64,000 nucleotides of DNA, taken from contig NZ_JALLPO010000031.1 in assembly GCF_023276435.1 (NCBI RefSeq), positions 1 to 64,000 on the forward strand. Reading direction: 5' to 3'. Both the position numbers and the translations under genes were made by a program. The DNA is from Sphaerisporangium perillae. Its GTDB lineage: Bacteria > Actinomycetota > Actinomycetes > Streptosporangiales > Streptosporangiaceae. Below the pieces are notes generated by a model. It had not been told where the DNA came from. It saw nothing but the letters and a program-made list of their open reading frames with translations, and did not search any database. How positions within the stretch are numbered: the stretch's first letter is position 1; each line of letters starts with the position of its first letter. Below, in pieces: positions 16,262 to 24,182 of this stretch.

Positions 16262-17005
16262 TCATGGCCCCGGCACGAGCCCGAGTGCCGACATGCGCCT
16301 GCCGTGCTGCTCGGTGAGCCGGGCGAACAGCCGGCCCACCTCGACCAGATCCATGTCCACCCCACCTCGCGGATCACTGCCGGCCGCCTGATCACCCGCG
16401 TCGCCTGGCGCCCCGTCCCCCGGCGCCCTCTCAGCGGAGGCCCCGGCGGAGACGAGCAGCAGGGCAAGGTCGGGGCGGGCCGCCGCGACCCTGTGGGCCT
16501 GGCTCAGCGCCTCCCCCACCATGCGCCGCGCCCACAGCGCGAGCCTGCCGGTCAGCTTGGGGTTCTCGGCCAGCGCCGCGCGCACCCGCTCCACCACGAA
16601 CTCCGAGCGGACCTCCTCGGCCAGCACCTCCTCCACCAGCTTGCGGGTCTGCGGATCGACGTGCCGGGCGGCCTCGCGGTAGAAGTCGCCCGCGATGCCG
16701 GTGCCGACGTAGGCCTTGACCAGGGCCTCCAGCCAGTCGCCCGGCCGGGTCTGGGCATGCCAGTCGTCCAGGGAGGACACGAACGGCGCCATGGCCTCCT
16801 CCGGATCCGCCCCGAGCCAGGACAGCCGGTCGCGCAGGACCCGGAAGTGGGCGTACTCGACGGCGGCCAGATCGCTGAGCTCGGCCCGGTCGGTCAGCGA
16901 CGGAGCGAGAGTGGCGGCGTCCTCGGCGAGCCTGAGGAACGCGGTCAGCTCGGCGTAGGCGAGGACGCCGAGCAGATCGATCACACCGGCAGGGGAATCA
17001 CTCAT
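16262..17005 (-). CDS. Ferritin-like fold protein (MiaE-like)
   Basis: 247 aa helical protein. MSDSPAGVIDLLGVLAYAELTAFLRLAEDA and LAAVEYAHFRVLRDRLSWLG carry Glu and E-x2-H residues of a ferritin-like di-iron fold; a second pair is in FYREAARHVDPQ and EVLAEEVRSEFVVERV. The family is annotated as tRNA-hydroxylase (MiaE)-like, but the actinobacterial members are unproven. The C-terminus (residues ~195-225) is a Gly/Asp/Ala-rich linker before a last helix. Often found beside a DEAD-box RNA helicase, which here is divergent at 17260. No clear ribosome site, so it may be leaderless. Confidence 0.75.
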   Translation of the reverse strand: MSDSPAGVIDLLGVLAYAELTAFLRLAEDAATLAPSLTDRAELSDLAAVEYAHFRVLRDRLSWLGADPEEAMAPFVSSLDDWHAQTRPGDWLEALVKAYVGTGIAGDFYREAARHVDPQTRKLVEEVLAEEVRSEFVVERVRAALAENPKLTGRLALWARRMVGEALSQAHRVAAARPDLALLLVSAGASAERAPGDGAPGDAGDQAAGSDPRGGVDMDLVEVGRLFARLTEQHGRRMSALGLVPGP

Positions 17006-17259
17006 GGATGCAGCGTACGAGGATCGCCCCGCGCCGTGGACCCCCGCCCAGCGGGCGAGAAACGCCCGGCCGAAAGATGAGACGCACACCCCGGAGCACC
17101 CCCGGAGAACAGCCGGAACAACCCCTGCGACACGGCCGCGCACGGCGTCGAACACCAAGAAATCGGCTCGCTCTTGTGGTATCGAGTACACTGCCCTGTA
17201 AGAGTGCGACCGCAGTATGTATTCAGGGAGATCATCGCCTGATAGCCCCCACGCGCGCT

Positions 17260-19254
17260 ATGCCGCGGCGGTCGCCGAGACGAGATGAGGGTTGGCTTTT
17301 CCGCGCGGACCCGGCACGAGGTCACTTCCTGCCAGCGGTCCCGGAAGCCCGCCTTCGCAGGAGACCTAGGCAGGCCGAGCTGACCACGTTCCGAGACCTT
17401 GGAGTCATACCCGAGATCGCTGATGCCCTCGAGACAGAGGGCATCACTTCACCCTTTCCCATTCAAGAGATGGCCCTTCCCCTCGCGATCAGCGGGCAGG
17501 ACGTCATCGGCCAGGCGCGCACCGGCACCGGCAAGACCTACGCCTTCGGCGTGGCGATGCTGCAGCGCGTCGGCAAGCCCCGCAAGAACCGCAAGAAGCC
17601 CCGCGGCCTTGTGGTCGTCCCGACCCGCGAGCTGGCCCTGCAGGTCACCGAGGACCTCGTCGTCGCCGGTGGCAAGCTCGGCTCGCGCATCCTGACCGTC
17701 TACGGCGGGCGGGCCTACGAGCCGCAGATCGAGGCGCTCAAGCAGGGCGTGGACGTCATCGTCGGCACGCCGGGCCGCCTTCTCGACCTGGTGAAGCAGA
17801 AGCACCTCGACCTGAGCCAGGTGGCCATGCTGGTCCTGGACGAGGCCGACCGCATGCTCGACCTGGGCTTCCTGCCCGACATCGAGCGCATCATCAAGCT
17901 CGTCCCCGCCGAGCGGCAGACCATGCTGTTCTCGGCGACCATGCCGGGCGAGATCGTCCAGCTTTCGCGCCGCTACCTCTCGCGCCCGACGCACGTGCGC
18001 GCCGAGAACGCCGACGCCGACAGCGAGGACGTCTCCAAGACGACCCAGTTCGTCTGGCGCACCCACCGCATGGACAAGATCGAGATCGTCAGCCGCATGC
18101 TGCAGTGCGACGGCCACGGGCTGACGATGGTGTTCTGCGAGACCAAGCGCGCCTGCGACATGGTCTCCGAGCAGCTCAAGGAGCGCGGCTTCGCCGCGGC
18201 GGCCGTGCACGGCGACCTCGGGCAGGGCCAGCGCGAGCAGGCTCTGCGGGCCTTCCGCAACGGCAAGATCGACGTCCTGGTCGCCACCGACGTGGCGGCG
18301 CGCGGCATCGACATCGACGACGTCACCCACGTCGTCAACTACGACTGCCCGCAGGACGAGAAGACCTACGTCCACCGCATCGGCCGCACCGGCCGGGCAG
18401 GGCGCACGGGCGTGGCGGTGACCTTCGTCGAGTGGGAGGAACTCACCCGCTGGAAGGTCATCAACAACGCCCTCGGCCTCGACTTCGCCGAGCCGGTGGA
18501 GACGTACTCCACTTCGCCGCACGTCTACGCCGACCTGCGCATTCCCGAGGGCACCAAGGGCGTGCTGCCGCGCGCCCAGCGCTCCCGGGCGGGCCTGGAC
18601 GCCGAGCAGATCGAGGATCTCGGCGAGACCGGGCGTCACCGCACACGCGACCGTCGCGACAAAGACGAGCGCCGTGACAAGGACGACCGCGCCGAGCGCC
18701 GCGAGCGCCCGGCCCGCAACCGCCAGCGCCGCCGCACCCGTGGCGGCCAGGACCAGTCGGAGCTCGCTACCTTGGACGCCGGCCAGGCACTCGACAACGA
18801 CCTGGCGGTGGAGGGCGACATCCTCGCCCCCGAGCCCGCCACGGTCCGCACGCCCGAACCGGCCGCACCGGCCGAGACCGTGATCACCGAGGCCGTGACC
18901 GCCGAGGTTCCGGCCCCGCGGCGTGCCCGCAGGGGCGCGAACAAGGTGGCGCTGACGGAGGCGCTGGCCGAGGTCGCACCCTCCGCGGTGGAGGACGACG
19001 GCGCGACAGCGCCCGCCGCCCAGGAGGCGCTCATCGGCGCCGAGGAGTTCGAAGCGACGGCGCCGCCGGCGCCCGTCGTGCCCGAGGCGCCCGTCGCTCG
19101 CCCCGAGCCGGAGCGGATCACCCCGCCCACTCCGTTCTCGATCATCTTCCAGTCGCCCGACCTGGCGACGGACGATGACGTGGCACCCTCCGCGGCCTCC
19201 GAGCGCGTCCAGCAGCGCCGCCGGCCGTCGTACCAGCGTCCCCGGAGGGGCTGA
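17260..19254 (+). CDS. DEAD-box ATP-dependent RNA helicase
   Basis: 664 aa if started at ATG 17260. Homologues usually begin MTTFRDLGVIPE; here that point is CTG-ACC-ACG at 17380, with AGGAGA 15 nt upstream, so the true start may be the rare CTG. Helicase core: Q motif FPIQEMALPLAISG, motif I ARTGTGKT, PTRELALQV, DEAD box VLDEADRMLD, SATMPGE, and VI HRIGRTGRAGRTG. The ~280-residue C-terminal tail is disordered: an Arg/Asp-rich stretch (RRDKDERRDKDDRAERRERP) then Ala/Pro/Glu-rich sequence, probably RNA-binding. It remodels RNA or ribosome assembly intermediates by family. Confidence 0.9.
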   Translation: MPRRSPRRDEGWLFRADPARGHFLPAVPEARLRRRPRQAELTTFRDLGVIPEIADALETEGITSPFPIQEMALPLAISGQDVIGQARTGTGKTYAFGVAMLQRVGKPRKNRKKPRGLVVVPTRELALQVTEDLVVAGGKLGSRILTVYGGRAYEPQIEALKQGVDVIVGTPGRLLDLVKQKHLDLSQVAMLVLDEADRMLDLGFLPDIERIIKLVPAERQTMLFSATMPGEIVQLSRRYLSRPTHVRAENADADSEDVSKTTQFVWRTHRMDKIEIVSRMLQCDGHGLTMVFCETKRACDMVSEQLKERGFAAAAVHGDLGQGQREQALRAFRNGKIDVLVATDVAARGIDIDDVTHVVNYDCPQDEKTYVHRIGRTGRAGRTGVAVTFVEWEELTRWKVINNALGLDFAEPVETYSTSPHVYADLRIPEGTKGVLPRAQRSRAGLDAEQIEDLGETGRHRTRDRRDKDERRDKDDRAERRERPARNRQRRRTRGGQDQSELATLDAGQALDNDLAVEGDILAPEPATVRTPEPAAPAETVITEAVTAEVPAPRRARRGANKVALTEALAEVAPSAVEDDGATAPAAQEALIGAEEFEATAPPAPVVPEAPVARPEPERITPPTPFSIIFQSPDLATDDDVAPSAASERVQQRRRPSYQRPRRG

Positions 19255-19294
19255 AGCAGGCGGCGTATGAAGAACCACGGCCCTGAGCGGCCAG

Positions 19295-19326
19295 AACGGC
19301 GGGACGCCTCGCGGCGGCCCGCCGTT
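19295..19326 (+). terminator. Hairpin terminator after the DEAD-box gene
   Basis: AACGGCGGG (19295-19303) pairs with CCCGCCGTT (19318-19326), followed by TCGA, 40 nt after the helicase stop. Confidence 0.55.
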
Positions 19327-19455
19327 TCGAACGACATGCCCAGGCGCGCGGTGAAGCGCCATCCGATCAGGTGAGAGAGTGGAAAGTCAACCACGCAACC
19401 GACGTAGAACGTTTGACGGTGTTGCCAGGATGGATCCTCAGTATCGTGGTGCCGC

Positions 19456-20334
19456 GTGAGCACGCCGCGCTTCCTGACCCTGCCTCCCGGTGTCCGTCCA
19501 CAGCGCATCGAGACGCCTGCGGGCACGTTCGCGGCCCTGGAGGCGCTCCCGGTCAGCGGCATCCCCGAGCGATGGCCCGCCCTGCTGGTGCCCGGATACA
19601 CCGGCAGCAAGGAGGACTTCATCGCGATCTTCCAGACGCTCGCCCAGGCCGGGCGGCGCGTCGTCGCGATCGACATGCGGGGTCAGTACGAGAGCGAGGG
19701 GCCCGACGACCCGGCGGCCTACACCTGTGAGGCTCTCGGCGAGGACATCGACAGCGTGGCCGCCGTCGTCGGCGGCGGCGAGCCCGTCCACCTCGTCGGT
19801 CACTCGTTCGGCGGGCTCGTGACCCGCGAAGCGGTGATCGGCGGAGCCACCAAGCTCGCCTCGTTCACGCTGATGAGCTCGGGCCCGGCCGGCATCACCG
19901 GCCCCCGCGAGAAGGCATGCCGCGCCATGCTCCGCGAGCTGCCCGAGGTCGGCCTGGAACACCTGTGGACGCACCGCCTGGAGCCGGAGGCCATCGTCGC
20001 CGGGGTGCCCGACGACATCCTGGCGTTCCTGCGCAAGCGGCTGTTCGCCAACTCGCCGACCGCCCTGATGACGATGGCCGAACAGGTCCTCGAGGCCGCC
20101 GACCGGCTCGACGACCTGCGAGAGGTCGACGTGGCCACCCTGGTCCTGTACGGGGAACACGACGACGGCTGGTCACCGCGCAGCCAGGCCGAGATGGCCA
20201 AACGCCTGGACGCCGAATGCGTCGTGGTCCCCGGCGCCCTCCACTCCCCCGCCGTGGAAGCCCCCGAGACGACCGCACACGCCCTGACCCGCTTCTGGAA
20301 CCAGGCAGAAGACCACCTGCTCCACAACACCTGA
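19456..20334 (+). CDS. Alpha/beta hydrolase
   Basis: 292 aa, GTG start. Alpha/beta-hydrolase fold: LLVPGYTGSKEDF (oxyanion loop, residues 43-55), VVAIDMRGQYESEGP, nucleophile Ser117 in LVGHSFGGLV, acid in LVLYGEHDDGWSP, His in VVPGALHSPAVEAPE. Cap helices at about 145-210. Cytosolic; substrate unknown. The MRGQYES stretch is typical of lysophospholipase or esterase-like actinobacterial members. Convergent with the pqq genes. Confidence 0.85.
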   Translation: MSTPRFLTLPPGVRPQRIETPAGTFAALEALPVSGIPERWPALLVPGYTGSKEDFIAIFQTLAQAGRRVVAIDMRGQYESEGPDDPAAYTCEALGEDIDSVAAVVGGGEPVHLVGHSFGGLVTREAVIGGATKLASFTLMSSGPAGITGPREKACRAMLRELPEVGLEHLWTHRLEPEAIVAGVPDDILAFLRKRLFANSPTALMTMAEQVLEAADRLDDLREVDVATLVLYGEHDDGWSPRSQAEMAKRLDAECVVVPGALHSPAVEAPETTAHALTRFWNQAEDHLLHNT

Positions 20335-20493
20335 CCCGAACGAGCCGGACATCCCCCTCGTCGGGACCTGATCCGGCCATCGACCCGACGTAAAGACGTC
20401 GAAGCCAAGACGCTGTGCCACGTCGAAGCCGCGTGCCACGGCGACGCCGTCACCCCACGCAGGGCAACCGGCCAACGCGCCTGGACACCGCAC

Positions 20494-21684
20494 TCACCGA
20501 TGGCGCCGGTAAGCGAACAGCACCCCATGCTCCGACCCCATCCCCGCGGTTGGCACACCTTGTTCAGGGCCCGGCTCCGCGGGCGGTGCGTTGTGCTCGG
20601 GGGGTGCGGACTTCGCGGTGATCGTCTGGATCAGGTGGTGGTCGGGGGACAGCGCGCACGCCGGATCAGTGCGGTCGGCCCGGCCGGTGATCGCGTACGC
20701 CTGGCAGCGGCACCCGCCGAAGTCGACGTCACGGCGTGGGCATGTGGAACAGGGGTCGCCCATCCAGGCCGTGCCCCGATAGGCGTTGAACGCCGCCGAC
20801 TCCTCCCAGATCCACCGCAGACCGCGCTCGCGCACGTTCGGGAACTCCAGGCCCGGCAGGACGTACGCGCCGGGACAGGGCAGCACGGCCCCGTCCGGGG
20901 CGACCGTAAGCGACACCGCGCCCCAGCCGCCCATGCAAGGCTTGGGCACGCCCTCGAAATAGTCGGGAACGACCCAGACAAGCCGGACCTCCCCCGCCAG
21001 CCGGGCACGCCAGACGGCGACCTTGTCCTCGGCCCGCCGTAACTGATCACGGGTCGGCAGCAGCGCGCCCCGGTTGCGCAGCGCCCAGCCGTAGAACTGC
21101 GTGTTCGCCAGCTCCACCCGATCTGCGCCCCAGGCGACACTCAGCGCGATGATCTCGTCGATGGAGTCGAGGTTGTGCCGGTGGAGCACGACGTTCAGCC
21201 CGAACGGCAGGCCCGCGTCACGCACCAGCCGGGCGGCCCGCTCCTTGGCGGCGAACGACCGGGCGCCCGCGATGCGGTCCGACCTCTCGGCCGTCGCATC
21301 CTGCACCGAGAGCTGGACGCTGCGCAGTCCCGCGGCGGCGAGCCCGTCCAGCCGCGAGCGGCTGAGCCCGACGCCGCTGGTGACGAGCTGAGTGTAGATC
21401 CCGGCCCCATCCGCCGCCGTGACGATCTCCGGCAGGTCGGCGCGCAGAAGCGGCTCGCCACCGGACAGGTGAGCGTGCACGACACCGAGCGCGGCGGCCT
21501 CCGCCATGACCCGCGTCCAGTCCTCGGTGCCCAGCTCGCGGGAGCGGCTGATCAGCTCCAGCGGGTTGGAACAGTACGGGCAGCGCAGCGGGCACGCATG
21601 CGTGAGCTCCGCCAGCATGGCCCAAGGAAGCATGCGCTCTTGGCGCTGGTCATCGCAGAGCCGGCGGCTCTGCGAGGTGGTCAT
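20494..21684 (-). CDS. pqqE: PqqE, radical SAM peptide cyclase for PQQ
   Basis: 396 aa. Radical SAM motif C31-x3-C35-x2-C38 (HACPLRCPYCSNP), then HLSGGEPLLR. The C-terminal SPASM-type region holds the auxiliary-cluster cysteines (KPCMGGWGAVSLTVAPDG, VLPCPGAY, GDPCSTCPRRDVDFGGCRCQA). PqqE joins the Glu and Tyr side chains of PqqA, presented by PqqD. The start ATG overlaps the pqqD stop by 4 nt (ATGA) and has GGAAGGA 8 nt upstream; an ATG 9 nt earlier is possible. The last 60 residues after TGRADRTDPAC are an unconserved tail. Confidence 0.93.
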   Translation of the reverse strand: MTTSQSRRLCDDQRQERMLPWAMLAELTHACPLRCPYCSNPLELISRSRELGTEDWTRVMAEAAALGVVHAHLSGGEPLLRADLPEIVTAADGAGIYTQLVTSGVGLSRSRLDGLAAAGLRSVQLSVQDATAERSDRIAGARSFAAKERAARLVRDAGLPFGLNVVLHRHNLDSIDEIIALSVAWGADRVELANTQFYGWALRNRGALLPTRDQLRRAEDKVAVWRARLAGEVRLVWVVPDYFEGVPKPCMGGWGAVSLTVAPDGAVLPCPGAYVLPGLEFPNVRERGLRWIWEESAAFNAYRGTAWMGDPCSTCPRRDVDFGGCRCQAYAITGRADRTDPACALSPDHHLIQTITAKSAPPEHNAPPAEPGPEQGVPTAGMGSEHGVLFAYRRHR

Positions 21685-21938
21685 CGTAGCCATCCTTCCG
21701 CTCGGACCCTGTCGAGGAACTCGGGGACGTCGGTGGCCACAGCACCGCCGGGGAAGGCGGCGGTCAGCTCGTCGATGATCTGTGCGACCGTGCGGGTGCC
21801 GTCGCACAGCCGTACGACCGAGGCCGCCTGGTCGTTCAGCACGACAATGCGTTCGGGCATGACCAGCAGATCGGCGTCCCGTACGGCGTCGTGCCGCATC
21901 ATGATCGAGGCGGCGAGCGCCGGGCGCCGGCCCGTCAT
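21681..21938 (-). CDS. pqqD: PqqD, PqqA-binding chaperone
   Basis: 85 aa small winged-helix (RRE-type) protein: ADLLVMPERIVVLNDQAASVVRLCDGTRTVAQIIDEL, PEFLDRVRAEGWLR. PqqD binds the PqqA precursor and delivers it to PqqE. It overlaps both pqqC (4 nt) and pqqE (4 nt), so C, D and E form one tightly coupled translational unit. Confidence 0.9.
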   Translation of the reverse strand: MTGRRPALAASIMMRHDAVRDADLLVMPERIVVLNDQAASVVRLCDGTRTVAQIIDELTAAFPGGAVATDVPEFLDRVRAEGWLR

Positions 21939-22621
21939 CGATACCCCCGCTCCACGGCGTCCAGCAGCGACCAGAGCACGTCGCACTTGTACGCGAGCGC
22001 GGCCACGGCCCTCTCCTGGTCGGCGCGGTCCCTGGCCCGGTCGAGGACCAGGGCGAGCGCCTCCTCGCCGTCCCGGCCGCCCTGGCTGATCCGGCCGCGG
22101 AAATACCGGAGCCCTTCGGGGTCGATCCACCCGTAATGACGCTCGAACGCGTCGATGCGGGTGCGCATCAGGTCAGGGGCGAACAGTTCGGTGAGGGACG
22201 CCGCCACGGCCTCCACCGGGGAGCCGAGGCGGCACAGGTTCACGTATCCCTCCACCGCGAGCCGGACGCCCGGCAGCACGCCCTCTCCGGACAGCAGCAG
22301 CGCGCGGTCCAGGCCGGCGGCCTCGCCGAGGCGCAGCCAGCGCTCGAGGCCGCCTTCACCGGCGCGCTGCCCGTCGTGGTCGTGGATGCGGCGGATCCAT
22401 ACGCGGCGCAACTCCGGGGTGGGGAGCTTGGCGAGGATGAGCGCGTCCTTGATCGGGATGTGCCGCTGGTAGTGGAAGCGGTTGAGTATCCAGCCGCGGA
22501 TCTCGCCGGGAGACAACTCCCCGGCGTGCATGCGCAGGTTGAACGGATGCCGATCGTGGTACCGCTCCCCCGGAACCGCACGCAACCGAGCCTCGAACTC
22601 CCCGGCCGTCAACGCCCTCAC
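21935..22621 (-). CDS. pqqC: PqqC, pyrroloquinoline-quinone synthase
   Basis: 228 aa. Matches cofactorless oxidase PqqC: starts near FEARLRAVPGERYHDRHPFN, then GEIRGWILNRFHYQRHIPIKDALILAKL and RRIHDHDGQ, with the His/Arg/Tyr cluster of the active site. It performs the last ring closure and eight-electron oxidation to PQQ in the cytosol. Overlaps pqqD by ATGA. A 190-nt pyrimidine-rich spacer separates it from pqqA upstream. Confidence 0.93.
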   Translation of the reverse strand: MRALTAGEFEARLRAVPGERYHDRHPFNLRMHAGELSPGEIRGWILNRFHYQRHIPIKDALILAKLPTPELRRVWIRRIHDHDGQRAGEGGLERWLRLGEAAGLDRALLLSGEGVLPGVRLAVEGYVNLCRLGSPVEAVAASLTELFAPDLMRTRIDAFERHYGWIDPEGLRYFRGRISQGGRDGEEALALVLDRARDRADQERAVAALAYKCDVLWSLLDAVERGYR

Positions 22622-22811
22622 GACTCGATCACCCGTCCCCCGTTCCTCCCTCCCTGCTCCCGTTCCTCCCTTGCCGACCGGCGTGCGCCTTCCCGCCTTC
22701 CGTCCGGCGTCCGCCTTCCCGTCCGACGTCCGCCTTCCCGCCTTCCCTCCCGGCTCCCGTTCCCGCCTTGCCGTCCGGGGTGCTCCTGGCGGCGACGATC
22801 CAGGTGAGGGG
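22622..22811. repeat. Pyrimidine-rich degenerate repeat between pqqA and pqqC
   Basis: On the plus strand, units such as CTCCCGTTCCTCCCTTGCCG and CGTCCGCCTTCCCGCCTTCC recur three to five times with small changes. No reading frame or ribosome site of its own. On the transcribed (minus) strand it is purine-rich (GGAAGG), full of ribosome-site-like sequence. Confidence 0.6.
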
Positions 22812-22967
22812 TCAGCGGGTTTGGAAGTAGGCCGACATCTCCATGGAGGCCTCGACGATGCGGTAGTCGGGCTTGTGCCAGGTCTGTTGCTCGCCCCTGG
22901 GCTTTCTGCGTCTGCCGTGGATGCGCCGCGGTGGGCGCGGCGCGCTCTGGTCCTTCGACTGCGCCAT
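22812..22967 (-). CDS. pqqA: PqqA, precursor peptide of PQQ
   Basis: 51 aa; too short to be obvious, but the last 22 residues (from WHKPDYRIVEA to MSAYFQTR) match PqqA: Trp30 and Pro33, and the substrate pair Glu43-x3-Tyr47. PQQ is made from these Glu and Tyr side chains. Compared with the usual 22-30 aa PqqA, it has a 25-residue basic extension (RPPRRIHGRRRKPRGE). The ATG was chosen because GGGAAGG and GGCAGG lie just upstream; shorter starts are not available in this frame without losing Trp30. First gene of pqqA-pqqC-pqqD-pqqE. Confidence 0.85.
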   Translation of the reverse strand: MAQSKDQSAPRPPRRIHGRRRKPRGEQQTWHKPDYRIVEASMEMSAYFQTR

Positions 22968-23272
22968 GAGCCGGCACCTGCCTTCCCTGCTCGAAGGGCT
23001 ACTCCCGTTATGACCGGTTTCGCCGGGTGATGTCACCGCACTTTGCCGAGAAGACATCCGATGTGTACGTCAGGCCGGTCGATATTGGGGAGCGTTTCGG
23101 CGATTCGTTAGTTTTTCATCGGATGTATACGCCCTCCAGGCGGCGCAGCTCAGCCGTCACCTCGCCGCCTCGGTCGCGAGCAGGGCTTCGAATTTCGCCT
23201 TGCCCTCGCGCCGCAGCCAGGTCTCGAAGTCCATCAGGTCAGCGTGCGGCGCGCGCAAGCAGCGGTGATCGG
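22968..23272. other. 305-nt region with the pqq promoter and a repeated 15-mer
   Basis: No convincing gene; a 25-codon minus-strand frame at 23157-23234 lacks a ribosome site. The AT-richer middle (23040-23135) holds two copies of a near-palindromic 15-mer, listed separately, and probably the promoter for the leftward pqq operon. Confidence 0.5.
23055..23131. promoter_or_regulatory. Paired CATCsGATGTrTACG sites upstream of pqqA
   Basis: CATCCGATGTGTACG (23055-23069) and CATCGGATGTATACG (23117-23131) match at 13 of 15 bases, start 62 nt apart in the same orientation, and each contains a GATG/CATC dyad. They lie 90-165 nt upstream of pqqA. Candidate operator pair. Confidence 0.45.
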
Positions 23273-24181
23273 TCAGTCGGGGTCCGCCAGGGCGTCCCAG
23301 GGCTGGCGTGCGGATCCGGCCGCCTGGCCTTCGGGGCAGTGGCGGCGGTAGTCGCACCAGGAGCAGACCGGGCCGGGTCGCGGCGGGAAGCTCGCGTCGA
23401 TCTCCGGCGGAACGGGAGCCGGACCGCCCCCGGAGCCGGCGGGACCGGAGGCCGTGCGGGAGTCGCGAGAGGCGGTCTTCCAATCGCGGTAGCGTTCGTC
23501 GGCTTCCGAGGCCTCTTGGGCTATCTCCTCGGCGCGGCGCAGGTGGCGGGCGAGGGACTCGTCGCTGTGCTCCCACTGGACGATCGAACCCGTTGGGACG
23601 TGGTGCAGCTCGACCTTGTGGCAGGGCCGGTGCAGCACTCGTGAGGACGCCACGGCGTAGATCGCCAGCGCGAGCGAGGAGCGGGCGTCGTCCTCGGTCA
23701 GCGGGCGCCTGCCGGTCTTGTAGTCGACGATGACCAGCTCGTCACCGCGCCGGTCGATGCGGTCGACCCGGCCGGACACCGCGATGACCGGCGTGCGGGT
23801 GGCGACGGTGCGCTCGACGCCCACCGGCTCGTCGGACGGGTCGAGCGTGCTGGTGTAGCCGGAGACCATGGCCCGCGCCCGGTCGCGCCACACCGTGGAC
23901 TGCTCCTGGTCGCGGAAGCCCTCGGTGATCCACCCCTTGGTGAGCAGGATCCCCGCCATGGCGGAGGTCCTGCGCTCGTACGGCTCGCGCCACCATCCGG
24001 CCAGCGCGTTGTGGACCGAGGCGCCCACGCTGTTGTGCGCCCACGGCGGGCCCTTCTGTGGCGCGGGCCGGTCGAGGTAGGTGAACCGGTAGCGCCGGGG
24101 GCAGTCGAGCCAGGTGTTCAGCCTCGACGGCGTGCAGGAGTAGAGCCGCCGGGGCATGCCCTCGAGCCCGAGTTGCAGCAC
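23273..24181 (-). CDS. RecB-family PD-(D/E)XK nuclease with Fe-S cysteines
   Basis: 302 aa. Starts GTG one nucleotide after the preceding stop. Early Cys in TWLDCPRRYRFTYLD, nuclease core GRVDRIDRRGDELVIVDYKTGRR (residues ~140-160; D and D-x-K catalytic), and C-terminal CSWCDYRRHCPEG. The four cysteines match the AddB/Cas4-type iron-sulfur cluster that staples the nuclease domain. Probably a stand-alone 5'-3' or end-processing exonuclease in DNA repair. In an operon with the metallo-beta-lactamase-fold gene. Confidence 0.85.
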   Translation of the reverse strand: MLQLGLEGMPRRLYSCTPSRLNTWLDCPRRYRFTYLDRPAPQKGPPWAHNSVGASVHNALAGWWREPYERRTSAMAGILLTKGWITEGFRDQEQSTVWRDRARAMVSGYTSTLDPSDEPVGVERTVATRTPVIAVSGRVDRIDRRGDELVIVDYKTGRRPLTEDDARSSLALAIYAVASSRVLHRPCHKVELHHVPTGSIVQWEHSDESLARHLRRAEEIAQEASEADERYRDWKTASRDSRTASGPAGSGGGPAPVPPEIDASFPPRPGPVCSWCDYRRHCPEGQAAGSARQPWDALADPD

Positions 24182-24182
24182 G

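Noticed and set aside
15912-16391. Plus-strand open frame after the DUF3107 terminator
   Set aside because: Starts at once after a strong terminator, no ribosome site, and overlaps the well-supported ferritin-like gene.
23157-23234. 25-codon minus-strand frame (MDFETWLRREGKAKFEALLA...)
   Set aside because: Looks protein-like but has no ribosome site and cannot be told from chance; not reported as a gene.
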